Part shown: positions 34,490 through 42,627 of the stretch, in pieces
Layout of the letters: each line of letters begins with the position of its first letter
How positions within the stretch are numbered: the stretch's first letter is position 1
The notes under the pieces: generated by a model
What the model saw: only the letters and a program-made list of their open reading frames with translations
What the model was told of the DNA's origin: nothing
The model's database searches: none
Translations under genes and position numbers: made by a program
Source: an uncultured Bacteroidales bacterium
Lineage (GTDB): Bacteria > Bacteroidota > Bacteroidia > Bacteroidales > FEN-979
Length of the DNA: 62,203 nucleotides
Direction of reading: 5' to 3'
Assembly: GCA_903926565.1 (NCBI GenBank)
Contig: CAIYJU010000065.1
Span: 1 to 62,203 of the forward strand

Positions 34490-36115
34490 ATGATGATCAA
34501 AAAGAACTTGCATATTCTGACAATATTTCTTTGTCTTGTTTCGAAGATCGGGCAAGGCCAACAATGGGAGCGCACTTTTTCAACCTTTAACCATGGCAAT
34601 GTTGTTTGTCAGATTTTTGAAGACTATGACAGAGGTTATATCATCCAGGGTGATATTCTTTATGGGAATATTGGTAAAGTTGGCTTCCTGATAAAGACAG
34701 ATATCAACGGAAATTTGTTATTCGAAAAAAAGTTAGGGAATGGATCAATTGAATGGGACATCCAGGGTGGAGACAAAACGTTCGACGGAGGGGTTATCCT
34801 ATGTGGAATAACGGATTCATTGGATATAGAAAAGGATCCATATATTGTCAAATTAGACGCATGTAGGGAAATTGAATGGTGCCGTGTTTTTCATACAGAC
34901 AATGATGTAGACTATTCAGAAAAAATCAAGTCTCTTGAGGATGGCAGTTTTATTTACCTGTTGTATAACTGGGGTTCTAACGGGTATGATCACAGTGTTT
35001 GGTTGATGCATCTGGACAATTTGGGTGGTATTATATGGGAACAGGAATATTTTACAAACGATACACTGATTCAGGGTGAACTTCCAAGGTGGCTTGAGGT
35101 TCTTCCCGATAACAGATATCTGATAACTGGGTACTGTTATTATCCTGACTCTGGTCAGGTTAGTCCCGAGTGGGTAAGACCTATGCTGATACTTGCAGAT
35201 TCTGCAGGGGAAGCACAATGGGAAATCCCCTGGGGCTATACCAACCCGTTTGGAGAACCGGTTACCGGAGAAGGATTTCAATCTGTTCAAAACCTCAATT
35301 CAATCTACAGTTGTATTTCAAATTACCATGGCCCTGATCCGAATTATTCTCCAACTTTGATAAAAACATCAATAAGCGGAATTCCATCGTATTTTAAAGA
35401 TCTAATTGATAGCACAATATATGGAAAAGCGTCAACCATAACAAAACTAAGTGATGCAACATTTGCAATCGGGACTGGCTATCGACTATTTAACAGTTTG
35501 GATTATTTATCGGTATTTAAAACAGATACCAATGGAAATGTTTTGAAAGAAAAGGTTTTAAATAATTCGGACTTTATTCCCATTGATGCAACTAAAACCA
35601 TCGATGATAAAATCCTGATAACAGCATTGGATTGGATTAATAATAAATACGTGATCAAACTCTGGAAACTCAACTCCAACCTCGAATACGACAGCATCTA
35701 CACCCGGCCATTCACATACGACAGCTTGTGCCCGCATGCCATTGTTTCCGATACCCTGTTTCCGCAGTGCGATGTGATTACCGGCATGCAGGGGCCGGTC
35801 AAGAATACGGAGAAGGTGAAGATGAAAGTCTATCCCAATCCGGCACATGAAACAGTTCATGTGCAGATGCCGCAATGCATCCAACGCGAAACCTCCACGG
35901 CTCATTTAACTATAACCACCGTCTTCCACCAGTGGAACAAGGATTTGCAGTTCGCGGTGTACGACAACATCGGTCGCCTGGTCATGCAACGGCCCGTGAA
36001 ACCCGATGAAAAGGAGGTTATGCTCAATGTGTCATCATGGGCTCACGGTATTTATTTGCTTCGACTGGTTTATTTGGATACGGTGGTGGGGAGGGAGAAG
36101 TTGGTGGTGGAGTGA
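34490..36115 (+). CDS. Secreted beta-propeller-like protein with type A sorting domain
   Basis: A 541-residue protein with a signal peptide (HILTIFLCLVSKIGQGQ), then repeated beta blades of the form GGVILCGITDS...PYIVKLD, as in Bacteroidota propeller-like cargo proteins (about residues 25-415). A type A type IX sorting domain starts at about 445 (KMKVYPNPAHETVHVQ) and includes DNIGRLVMQ and WAHGIYLLRL. It is exported to the surface. No catalytic motif is seen. It lies 70 bp after the giant C25 gene, separated by a hairpin. By eye its last 160 codons are richer in G and C than the first 380. Confidence 0.8.
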   Translation: MMIKKNLHILTIFLCLVSKIGQGQQWERTFSTFNHGNVVCQIFEDYDRGYIIQGDILYGNIGKVGFLIKTDINGNLLFEKKLGNGSIEWDIQGGDKTFDGGVILCGITDSLDIEKDPYIVKLDACREIEWCRVFHTDNDVDYSEKIKSLEDGSFIYLLYNWGSNGYDHSVWLMHLDNLGGIIWEQEYFTNDTLIQGELPRWLEVLPDNRYLITGYCYYPDSGQVSPEWVRPMLILADSAGEAQWEIPWGYTNPFGEPVTGEGFQSVQNLNSIYSCISNYHGPDPNYSPTLIKTSISGIPSYFKDLIDSTIYGKASTITKLSDATFAIGTGYRLFNSLDYLSVFKTDTNGNVLKEKVLNNSDFIPIDATKTIDDKILITALDWINNKYVIKLWKLNSNLEYDSIYTRPFTYDSLCPHAIVSDTLFPQCDVITGMQGPVKNTEKVKMKVYPNPAHETVHVQMPQCIQRETSTAHLTITTVFHQWNKDLQFAVYDNIGRLVMQRPVKPDEKEVMLNVSSWAHGIYLLRLVYLDTVVGREKLVVE

Positions 36116-36172
36116 AGGTAGCCCTCCAGTAGCTTAGTGCCTGATGAAAATTGAATAATGTGAATCAAGGGT

Positions 36173-36865
36173 TCATTCCTCCGCTTTTACAAGTTTTCCA
36201 TTCTCATAAATCTCCTTTTTGGAGAGTGCCCCCTTTTCATTGTAGAAAATCCACTCGCCATCCTGGTGGCCCTGGGAATACTGGCCTTCCATCATGGTAC
36301 GTCCTGAATTGTAGTAGGTTTTAAAGGCGCCCTGCTTCTCCCCTGCCTTGAAAGCGCCGCGCAGCTTCAGTTTGCCATCGAGATAATACTGCTCCCAAAG
36401 GCCATCCCTGATGCCGTTCTTATAATAGTGCGATTCCGACAGTCCGCCTTCGGGATAGAAAACTTTGGACTGGCCAACGATGATACCTGCCTGGTAGGAC
36501 TCCTCGGAAACAATGGTCGAATTCGATTCACTGAAAAACTGCCAGGTGCTGTCCTTCTTTTCATTCAGGTAATTCCCGGCTGCCATTTTTCGTCCGTTGC
36601 GGAAATAGGATGTTGTGACCGCCCTTTTGCCCTGATTCGATACCATTGACACGGTTTTCAGTTTCCCGTCGGGGTAGTAGTACCTGAATTCGCCATCGGG
36701 CAAACCATCTTTGAACCGGCCTTCGTAAACCTTATGGCCAGCCGAATCAAGCTTGCGCCAGTAACCCTGCCGCCGGCCTTTGCCGTCTTTTATGTTGACA
36801 GTATCCTGTGCGGCCAGGTGTGCGAAAGAAATTACAAACAGGATGACGATGGAAATTCGAAACAT
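36173..36865 (-). CDS. YwqK-family MORN-like repeat protein
   Basis: A protein of 230 residues with an N-terminal signal peptide (VILFVISFAHLAAQ) and about eight repeats of the form YYxDGKLKxxGxFKxGxxxGxWxxY, the pattern of the YwqK family (MORN-like beta hairpins). In Bacillus a YwqK protein is annotated as an antitoxin, but in Bacteroidota these secreted or periplasmic repeats have no established function and no toxin gene is adjacent. It is divergent from recR, 43 bp away. Confidence 0.8.
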   Translation of the reverse strand: MFRISIVILFVISFAHLAAQDTVNIKDGKGRRQGYWRKLDSAGHKVYEGRFKDGLPDGEFRYYYPDGKLKTVSMVSNQGKRAVTTSYFRNGRKMAAGNYLNEKKDSTWQFFSESNSTIVSEESYQAGIIVGQSKVFYPEGGLSESHYYKNGIRDGLWEQYYLDGKLKLRGAFKAGEKQGAFKTYYNSGRTMMEGQYSQGHQDGEWIFYNEKGALSKKEIYENGKLVKAEE

Positions 36866-36879
36866 AATCGTTAAAAAAT

Positions 36880-36887
36880 TACTTTTG
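36880..36887 (+). promoter_or_regulatory. TAnnTTTG -7 element of recR
   Basis: TACTTTTG lies 21 bp before the recR start at 36909. No TTG is found at the -33 position. The short leader is in keeping with the TTG start. Confidence 0.5.
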
Positions 36888-36908
36888 CAAAGTAAATAAT
36901 TATTTCAC

Positions 36909-37532
36909 TTGCAATCCTATCCTTCCAAACTTCTGGAACAGGCCGTGAACGAACTGGCCAAATTGCCGGGTATCGGCAGGAAAACTGCCCTGCGCATGGC
37001 GTTGCATTTGCTAAAGCGCAACGTTCAGGAAGTGGAATCACTTGGAACCGCCGTTATTAAAATGCGAAATGACATTATTTATTGCGGGGAGTGCAGGAAT
37101 ATTTCCGACCAGCCGCTCTGCGCCATCTGCGGCAACCCGAAACGCGACCACTCCTTTATCTGTGTTGTGGAAGATATCCGCGATGTGATGGCGATTGAGA
37201 ATACAGGTCAGTTTAACGGGGTTTATCATGTGCTGGGCGGGATCATCTCCCCCATGGATGGCATTGGCCCCCAGGATCTTCACATCGATGCGCTGATCAG
37301 CAGGGTTGCCCCAGGCGAGGTCAGGGAGATCATCCTTGCACTGCCGACCACCATTGAAGGGGATACCACGAATTTTTATCTTTACCGGCGGCTTGCTGAG
37401 TTTAATCTCACCCTGACGACAATCGCCCGTGGCGTATCGATCGGCGATGAACTGGAACACACGGATGAAGTAACGCTCGGGCGGTCCATCCTGAACCGCA
37501 CACCTTATATATCGGGATTGAGCCGAAAATAG
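36909..37532 (+). CDS. recR: Recombination mediator RecR
   Basis: RecR of 207 residues, working with RecO/RecF to load RecA at gaps. The helix-hairpin-helix [13 protein letters not shown], a four-cysteine zinc finger (CGECRN...CAICGN) and the Toprim segment [15 protein letters not shown] are all present. The start is a TTG: an in-frame stop lies four codons upstream and the encoded start [14 protein letters not shown] aligns with RecR proteins of the phylum. It is divergent from the YwqK gene. Confidence 0.94.
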   Translation: MQSYPSKLLEQAVNELAKLPGIGRKTALRMALHLLKRNVQEVESLGTAVIKMRNDIIYCGECRNISDQPLCAICGNPKRDHSFICVVEDIRDVMAIENTGQFNGVYHVLGGIISPMDGIGPQDLHIDALISRVAPGEVREIILALPTTIEGDTTNFYLYRRLAEFNLTLTTIARGVSIGDELEHTDEVTLGRSILNRTPYISGLSRK

Positions 37533-37546
37533 ACTCTCTGATTGTT

Positions 37547-37646
37547 ATTTCACGAAGATAAAAGAAGATTTACCGAAGTACCACGAAAAAAAATTGGTTG
37601 CCCTTCGTGAATCTTCATTTAACCTTTGTGGAACTTCGTGAAAGAT
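37547..37646. repeat. Long imperfect inverted repeat downstream of recR
   Basis: Arms of about 40 nt (37547-37587 and 37603-37646) repeat TTCACGAAG and its complement CTTCGTGAA with partial pairing between. It lies between the convergent recR and small basic protein genes and may terminate transcription in both directions. It has the layout of, but not the same sequence as, the hairpin at 15611-15689. Confidence 0.55.
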
Positions 37647-37708
37647 TTGGCCGGGATTGCGATGCCCTTCTATATTCTTACTGAGCTATAAGCATATGGT
37701 TCCAAGGT

Positions 37709-37936
37709 TCAGAAAAGTTCCAGCTGGTTAAGTTTTTCCTGCTTGTTAACCGTAACGACCAGGTCGGAATAGTTTTCCAACAACGGGCGAATGGCCTTTT
37801 TAATCAGTTTATTGGGTGTTGTATGCCGTGACTTGCTGTAGTTCATCAACGACTTTTTCTGACGGGCCGTCACCTTGATGGTGATGGTTTTAAATTTAAC
37901 CTTTTTGCGGCCCTTCTTTACTTTTTTCGGTGTCAT
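37709..37936 (-). CDS. Small basic protein, RHH-like, with C-terminal clamp-binding-type motif
   Basis: A 75-residue, very lysine-rich protein not assigned to a named family. The central part (FKTITIKVTARQKKSLMNYS then TTPNKLIKKAIRPLLENY) has a strand-helix-helix pattern like ribbon-helix-helix DNA-binding proteins. The last five residues, QLELF, fit the beta-sliding-clamp motif QLxLF. It starts 4 nt after the GlmM-like stop on the same strand, so it is co-transcribed. DNA binding near the replisome is an inference. The lack of a known family makes the gene somewhat less certain than its neighbours. Confidence 0.65.
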   Translation of the reverse strand: MTPKKVKKGRKKVKFKTITIKVTARQKKSLMNYSKSRHTTPNKLIKKAIRPLLENYSDLVVTVNKQEKLNQLELF

Positions 37937-37940
37937 GGCA

Positions 37941-39335
37941 TCAGTTGGCTGATATAATCTCCTTGAAATCGCTGATTATTTTCTTTGCAAGATTATCTGC
38001 CTTAGTCATCATATCGCTTTCGGCATAAATCCTCACGATCGGCTCGGTATTCGAGCGGCGCAGATGTACCCATTCGTCGCCGAAATGAATCTTGATCCCA
38101 TCAATGGTGGTGATGGGCTGAGCGCTGTATTTCTTTACGATAGCATTAAGGATCAATTCGATATCCATCTCCGGCGAGAATTCAATTTTATTCTTCGAGA
38201 TATAAAAATCAGGGTATTGATCACGGAGCGCCGAGCATTTCTTTCCGGATTTCACCAGGTGCGTTAAAAACAGTGCGATTCCAACCAGGGCATCACGGCC
38301 ATAATGCAATTCAGGGTAGATGACCCCTCCGTTGCCTTCACCGCCGATCACGGCGTGTTTCTCCTTCATCATTTCCACCACGTTCACCTCTCCCACAGCG
38401 GATGCGAAATAGGATCCGCCGGCCCGCTCGGTGACAACCCGGAGCGCCCCCGTTGATGAAAGGTTGGATACCGTATTTCCTTTATGATGCTGCAGGATGT
38501 AATCTGCCACTGCTACAAGTGTATATTCTTCACCGAACGGCTCGCCGATTTCGTTGATGATGGCAAGGCGATCAACATCAGGATCCACGACAAATCCGAT
38601 GTCGGCCCTGTTTTTCACCACCGCGTTGCAGATATCGCCCAGGTGTTCGGGGAGCGGTTCAGGATTATGCGGGAAAAGGCCGGTCGGGTCACAGTAAAGC
38701 AAGTCCACTTTCTGAACATTCAATGCCTTGAGAAGCGCAGGAATCGCAATCCCCCCCGTACTGTTTACCGCATCGATCACCACCCTGAGGTTTGCTGCTT
38801 TGATGGCCTCCGGATCGACCAGCGGAAGGGCAAGTACCTTCGCGATGTGCTTCTGAAGATAGGTGTCGTCGGTTCGGTACTGTCCAAGGTTGCTCACCTC
38901 TGCGTACTCTATACTATGATTATCTGCAAGTTCCAGAACACGTTTCCCGTCGGAAGCAGATAAAAACTCACCGTGACGGTTCAGCAGCTTCAATGCATTC
39001 CACTGCTTTGGATTGTGGCTGGCCGTAAGGATGATCCCACCGGAGGCATGCTCGTCAACAACGGCAATTTCAGTGGTAGGCGTGGTGGTCAGTCCGATGT
39101 CCACAACATCAACTCCCATTCCCATTAACGTTCCGGTGACGAGGCTGTTTACCATGAAACCTGAAATGCGGGCGTCGCGTCCAACCACAACCGACAATTT
39201 TTCCCCCGGGTATAACTCCTGGAGAAATGCAGCATAAGCTGAAGTAAAACGTACAAGATCAGAAGGTGTCAGCCCGTCACCCGGTTTACCTCCCATTGTT
39301 CCCCGGATACCCGAAATAGATTTGATCAGTGTCAT
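37941..39335 (-). CDS. glmM: Phosphoglucosamine mutase-like phosphohexomutase
   Basis: Alpha-D-phosphohexomutase of 464 residues in the GlmM-like branch common in Bacteroidota. The start reads IKSISGIRGTMGG. The phosphoserine loop ILTASHNPKQWNALK, metal loop VVDPDVDRLAII, sugar loop GGEGNGGVIYPELHYGRDA and phosphate loop RRSNTEPIVRIYAE are present. The likely reaction is glucosamine-6-phosphate to glucosamine-1-phosphate for peptidoglycan and lipid A. The ATG at 39335 is chosen over an upstream TTG. Assignment to GlmM rather than a general phosphomannomutase rests on loop similarity. Confidence 0.85.
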   Translation of the reverse strand: MTLIKSISGIRGTMGGKPGDGLTPSDLVRFTSAYAAFLQELYPGEKLSVVVGRDARISGFMVNSLVTGTLMGMGVDVVDIGLTTTPTTEIAVVDEHASGGIILTASHNPKQWNALKLLNRHGEFLSASDGKRVLELADNHSIEYAEVSNLGQYRTDDTYLQKHIAKVLALPLVDPEAIKAANLRVVIDAVNSTGGIAIPALLKALNVQKVDLLYCDPTGLFPHNPEPLPEHLGDICNAVVKNRADIGFVVDPDVDRLAIINEIGEPFGEEYTLVAVADYILQHHKGNTVSNLSSTGALRVVTERAGGSYFASAVGEVNVVEMMKEKHAVIGGEGNGGVIYPELHYGRDALVGIALFLTHLVKSGKKCSALRDQYPDFYISKNKIEFSPEMDIELILNAIVKKYSAQPITTIDGIKIHFGDEWVHLRRSNTEPIVRIYAESDMMTKADNLAKKIISDFKEIISAN

Positions 39336-39443
39336 ATTAATATTTTCCAGCAAATGTAGCAGATTTCCAAGTTATCACTCAACACTGTTTGAAAAAAGTT
39401 GAAATCTGGCACACCTGATTCACCCCGGCACCCCTTTTTTTAT

Positions 39444-39451
39444 TAATTTTG
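39444..39451 (+). promoter_or_regulatory. TAnnTTTG -7 element of the TPR gene
   Basis: TAATTTTG followed by C lies 38 bp before the ATG at 39490. No clear -33 TTG is present. It is the likely promoter of the TPR-comA-aroE group. Confidence 0.5.
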
Positions 39452-39489
39452 CAGAAAATGTCTGAGAATTTCTCTTCATAAATTGTTGA

Positions 39490-40902
39490 ATGGAAGAACC
39501 TTTTGAATCATATTTTGACGGAGAAACACTCTCCCTTGTCGGACGTTTTGAGAAAATGATCCAGCAGGATCAGCATTTCTTTTTCGATGTTGATGAGTTC
39601 GAAGAGATCATCGAATACTATTTTTTCAAGAACGAACAAAGGAAAGCCTTTCTCACCATTAACCAGGCGCTGGATCAGCACCCGGGCGCTACCTCCATCC
39701 TGGTTAAACTTGCACAATTCCAGGTTAATGCAAAAAAAGACCGGGAGGCATTGCGCATATTGAAAGAGCTCGAGCACAGTGATGCAGCCGACAGCGATCT
39801 GCATCTTGCAAAAGGAAATCTTTACAGTCAGCTTGAAAAGCCGGAAAAAGCCATTGAAGAGTATAAAAGAGCCCTTGAAGGGGCAGATTACCTTGACGAC
39901 ATCTATTCCAGCATCGCTTTTGAGTATGAAAACATGGGCAAATATGACAAGGCCATTGAGTTTCTACTTAAAGCGCTGGAATTAAACCCTGAAAATGATT
40001 CGGCGCTGTATGAGTTTGCCTTCTGTTGTGAAGTTTCCCAGCAAACTGAAAGAAGCATCGACTTTCTGCTTACTTTTCTTAACCGTCAGCCATACTCTGT
40101 TGCAGCGTGGTTTAATCTCGGAATCGCTTACAGCAACATCGATCTTTACGAGAAGGCCATCGATGCTTATGATTTTGTGCTGGCGATTGATGATACCTTT
40201 TCCTCTGCCTATTTTAACAAGGCAAATTGTTATGCCAACATCGGCAATTTTGAAAAGGCCATTGAAACCTACACCGAAACTTTCTTTTACGAGGATGCTG
40301 AGCCGGTGACCTATTACTACATTGCAGAATGTTATGAGAAGCTCAGAAAATTTGACGATTCCATTGAGTTTTACAACAAGGCTGTAGCGCTTGACCCTGA
40401 GTTTGCCGATGCCTGGCTCGGACTTGGCGTCTCACACGACGAACTTGGGAAACCCCAATCAGCGCTGCCTTTCGTTCAAAAAGCCATCAAACTCACCCCG
40501 ACAATCCCCGAATACTGGTTTATTCTCGGTGACATCCAGGTCAAACTGTCGCAAATCGAGGAGGGTATCAGCTCGTACCGGAAAGTAATTGAACTCGATC
40601 CCGAGGATACCGATATCTGGCTTGACCTTTCAGTGGTTTATGCGGATCAGAAAGATTATGAAAAGGGGTTTGAGGTTCTCTCCGAAGGGGTTCAATCGCA
40701 TGAAACCCATGCTGATTTCTATTTTGGAATGGCCTACTATCTCTTTATGATGGGCAAGTCACAACAGGCGAATGAAACCATGCTCAAAGCAATGGGGCTG
40801 GATTCCGAGGGGTTTAAACGTCTTTTCACGACATTTCCGGAGGCGCAAAGTATTCCTCAGGTTGTTGAATTGATAGAGACCTACAGGAAGAATGAGCAAT
40901 GA
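39490..40902 (+). CDS. Cytoplasmic tetratricopeptide-repeat protein
   Basis: A protein of 470 residues with no signal peptide, built almost wholly of about eleven TPR units (for example YSSIAFEYENMGKYDKAIEF and AWFNLGIAYSNIDLYEKAID). Such arrays act as protein-binding scaffolds. Proteins like this are common in Bacteroidota, frequently near aroE, but the partner is unknown. It starts the three-gene group with comA (33 bp downstream) and aroE. Confidence 0.85.
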   Translation: MEEPFESYFDGETLSLVGRFEKMIQQDQHFFFDVDEFEEIIEYYFFKNEQRKAFLTINQALDQHPGATSILVKLAQFQVNAKKDREALRILKELEHSDAADSDLHLAKGNLYSQLEKPEKAIEEYKRALEGADYLDDIYSSIAFEYENMGKYDKAIEFLLKALELNPENDSALYEFAFCCEVSQQTERSIDFLLTFLNRQPYSVAAWFNLGIAYSNIDLYEKAIDAYDFVLAIDDTFSSAYFNKANCYANIGNFEKAIETYTETFFYEDAEPVTYYYIAECYEKLRKFDDSIEFYNKAVALDPEFADAWLGLGVSHDELGKPQSALPFVQKAIKLTPTIPEYWFILGDIQVKLSQIEEGISSYRKVIELDPEDTDIWLDLSVVYADQKDYEKGFEVLSEGVQSHETHADFYFGMAYYLFMMGKSQQANETMLKAMGLDSEGFKRLFTTFPEAQSIPQVVELIETYRKNEQ

Positions 40903-40934
40903 AGAATGAACAATAGAAATGGAGAGGTGAACCG

Positions 40935-41723
40935 ATGATTCAAAGCAATTTAACATTTTTACCTGACCGGCCTGCTAAACCAAGGCACAGTGGTATAGCC
41001 ATGGTCATGGACAAAGGGCTCAGCGTGCGTGAAGCGGAAGATTTTGTTGAATCGGCAGGTCACCTGGCCGATTTTGTCAAACTTGGCTTTGGAACATCTG
41101 TTGTCGGGAATAAGGTCAAAGAGAAAGTAAAAATTTACCACAACGCAGATATCAAAGTTTATGCGGGCGGAACGCTGTTTGAAGCATTTGTGATCCGTAA
41201 CCTTTTCGACGATTATCTCAGGTACATCGATCAGCTCGGTCTGGATACCGTTGAAGTGTCGGACGGTTCGATGGTCATGCCGCATGATGTTAAGTGCGGG
41301 TATATCCAAAAACTGGCCAAAAACTACACGGTGCTTTCTGAAGTTGGCTCAAAGGAATCAGGGATCATCATCTCTCCAGGACGGTGGATCGACATGATGA
41401 ACAGCGAGTTGCAGGCTGGTGCGTTCAACGTGATCGGAGAAGCAAGGGAAAGCGGGAATGTAGGGATTTACGGTACTACCGGCAAAGCCCATGTAGCGCT
41501 TATCAATAAAATCCTCGCCAGGGTTCCGGGAGATAAACTGCTTTGGGAAGCCCCCCTGAAACCACAGCAGGTATGGTTTATAAAGAATTTCGGCGCCAAT
41601 GTGAACCTTGGCAATATCGCCCCGGCCGATCTCATCCCTCTTGAGACATTACGTCTTGGATTGCGCGGAGACACCTTTTTCAGCTTTCTTCCGGCAAAAT
41701 ACAAAAAGCTGCAACCGAAATAG
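40935..41723 (+). CDS. Phosphosulfolactate synthase (ComA family)
   Basis: A TIM-barrel enzyme of 262 residues homologous to ComA, which adds sulfite to phosphoenolpyruvate to give phosphosulfolactate, the first step of coenzyme M synthesis in methanogens and of sulfolactate formation in some bacteria. Conserved segments include DFVKLGFGTS, VYAGGTLFEAF, VEVSDGSM and GRWIDMMN. ComB and ComC partners are not nearby and coenzyme M is not expected in this phylum, so sulfolactate or another sulfonate is a plausible product. aroE starts 11 bp downstream; the reason for the pairing is unknown. Confidence 0.85.
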   Translation: MIQSNLTFLPDRPAKPRHSGIAMVMDKGLSVREAEDFVESAGHLADFVKLGFGTSVVGNKVKEKVKIYHNADIKVYAGGTLFEAFVIRNLFDDYLRYIDQLGLDTVEVSDGSMVMPHDVKCGYIQKLAKNYTVLSEVGSKESGIIISPGRWIDMMNSELQAGAFNVIGEARESGNVGIYGTTGKAHVALINKILARVPGDKLLWEAPLKPQQVWFIKNFGANVNLGNIAPADLIPLETLRLGLRGDTFFSFLPAKYKKLQPK

Positions 41724-41734
41724 CGCCATGCCAC

Positions 41735-42493
41735 ATGGAGCAGGAAAAAAGGTTGTTTGGTTTGATTGGGTTTCCGCTGGGTCACTCCTGGTCTCCTGAC
41801 TGGTATAACCGAAAATTTGCTGCCGAAGGTGAAACAACAAAAGAGTACCGGCTTTTTCCATTGTCCCGGATTGAGGAGTTCCCTGCCCTGCTGAAAACAA
41901 ATCCATTTCTTGCCGGACTCAACGTAACCATTCCATATAAAACAACCGTCATCCCTTTTCTCGACGAACTGGATGAAACAGCCGGGCAGGTCGGGGCAGT
42001 GAATACCATCCGGATAACAAGGAATAACAACAGTATCCTGACAAAAGGTTTCAATACAGACTCACCCGGTTTCCTACAGACATTGCCCGGCATCAACACA
42101 ATTTGTACAGCGCTCATCCTGGGAACAGGAGGTGGCGCCAGGGCTGTTTCCCATGCCCTGAATGCCAGGAATATCCCTTTCACATTTGTTTCACGAGGCC
42201 CCCGAACACCGGGAACAATCACTTACGACGATCTGACTTCGGATGTGCTTCACAATAACACATTGATCATCAATACAACTCCGCTGGGAATGTTCCCGGC
42301 AACTGACAAATATCCGCCTATCCCTTATCATCATCTTACGGAGAAGCATTTTTTATATGACCTCATCTACAATCCTGAAGTCACCGAATTCCTCAAACGG
42401 GGAATTGCAATGAAAACATCGACCATGAGCGGTTATCAGATGCTGGTTAACCAGGCTGAATTATCCTATAAGATATTCAAAATTAATCTCTAG
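41735..42493 (+). CDS. aroE: Shikimate dehydrogenase
   Basis: An NADPH-dependent enzyme of 252 residues reducing 3-dehydroshikimate to shikimate in aromatic amino acid synthesis. Substrate-binding GFPLGHSWSP at the N-terminus, the catalytic lysine in NVTIPYKTTVIP, the dinucleotide motif GTGGGARAVSHAL and the C-terminal MSGYQMLVNQAE are present. It is slightly shorter than the E. coli enzyme. It follows comA by 11 bp and ends the operon begun by the TPR gene. Confidence 0.93.
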   Translation: MEQEKRLFGLIGFPLGHSWSPDWYNRKFAAEGETTKEYRLFPLSRIEEFPALLKTNPFLAGLNVTIPYKTTVIPFLDELDETAGQVGAVNTIRITRNNNSILTKGFNTDSPGFLQTLPGINTICTALILGTGGGARAVSHALNARNIPFTFVSRGPRTPGTITYDDLTSDVLHNNTLIINTTPLGMFPATDKYPPIPYHHLTEKHFLYDLIYNPEVTEFLKRGIAMKTSTMSGYQMLVNQAELSYKIFKINL

Positions 42494-42563
42494 CCGGTCC
42501 CTGCGCAGTATTTAGAAAGATTCTGTATTAGGCATTAATCACAAATTTAAGCCCTCTTTTGCT

Positions 42564-42571
42564 TAATTTTG
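42564..42571 (+). promoter_or_regulatory. TAnnTTTG -7 element of the multiheme electron-transfer operon
   Basis: TAATTTTG lies 56 bp before the ATG at 42628, after the aroE stop at 42493. No strong -33 is seen. The next recognisable promoter on this strand is at 50609, so five genes may share this transcript. Confidence 0.55.
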
Positions 42572-42627
42572 GCAATTGCGGATATTTAATCAAACCGTCT
42601 CTGCTCTAACTTCCAGAATCCAGCAAA

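Noticed and set aside
17638..39335. The two phosphohexomutases as a duplicated pair
   Set aside because: They belong to different subfamilies (578-residue PgcA type and 464-residue GlmM-like) and share only the conserved loops.
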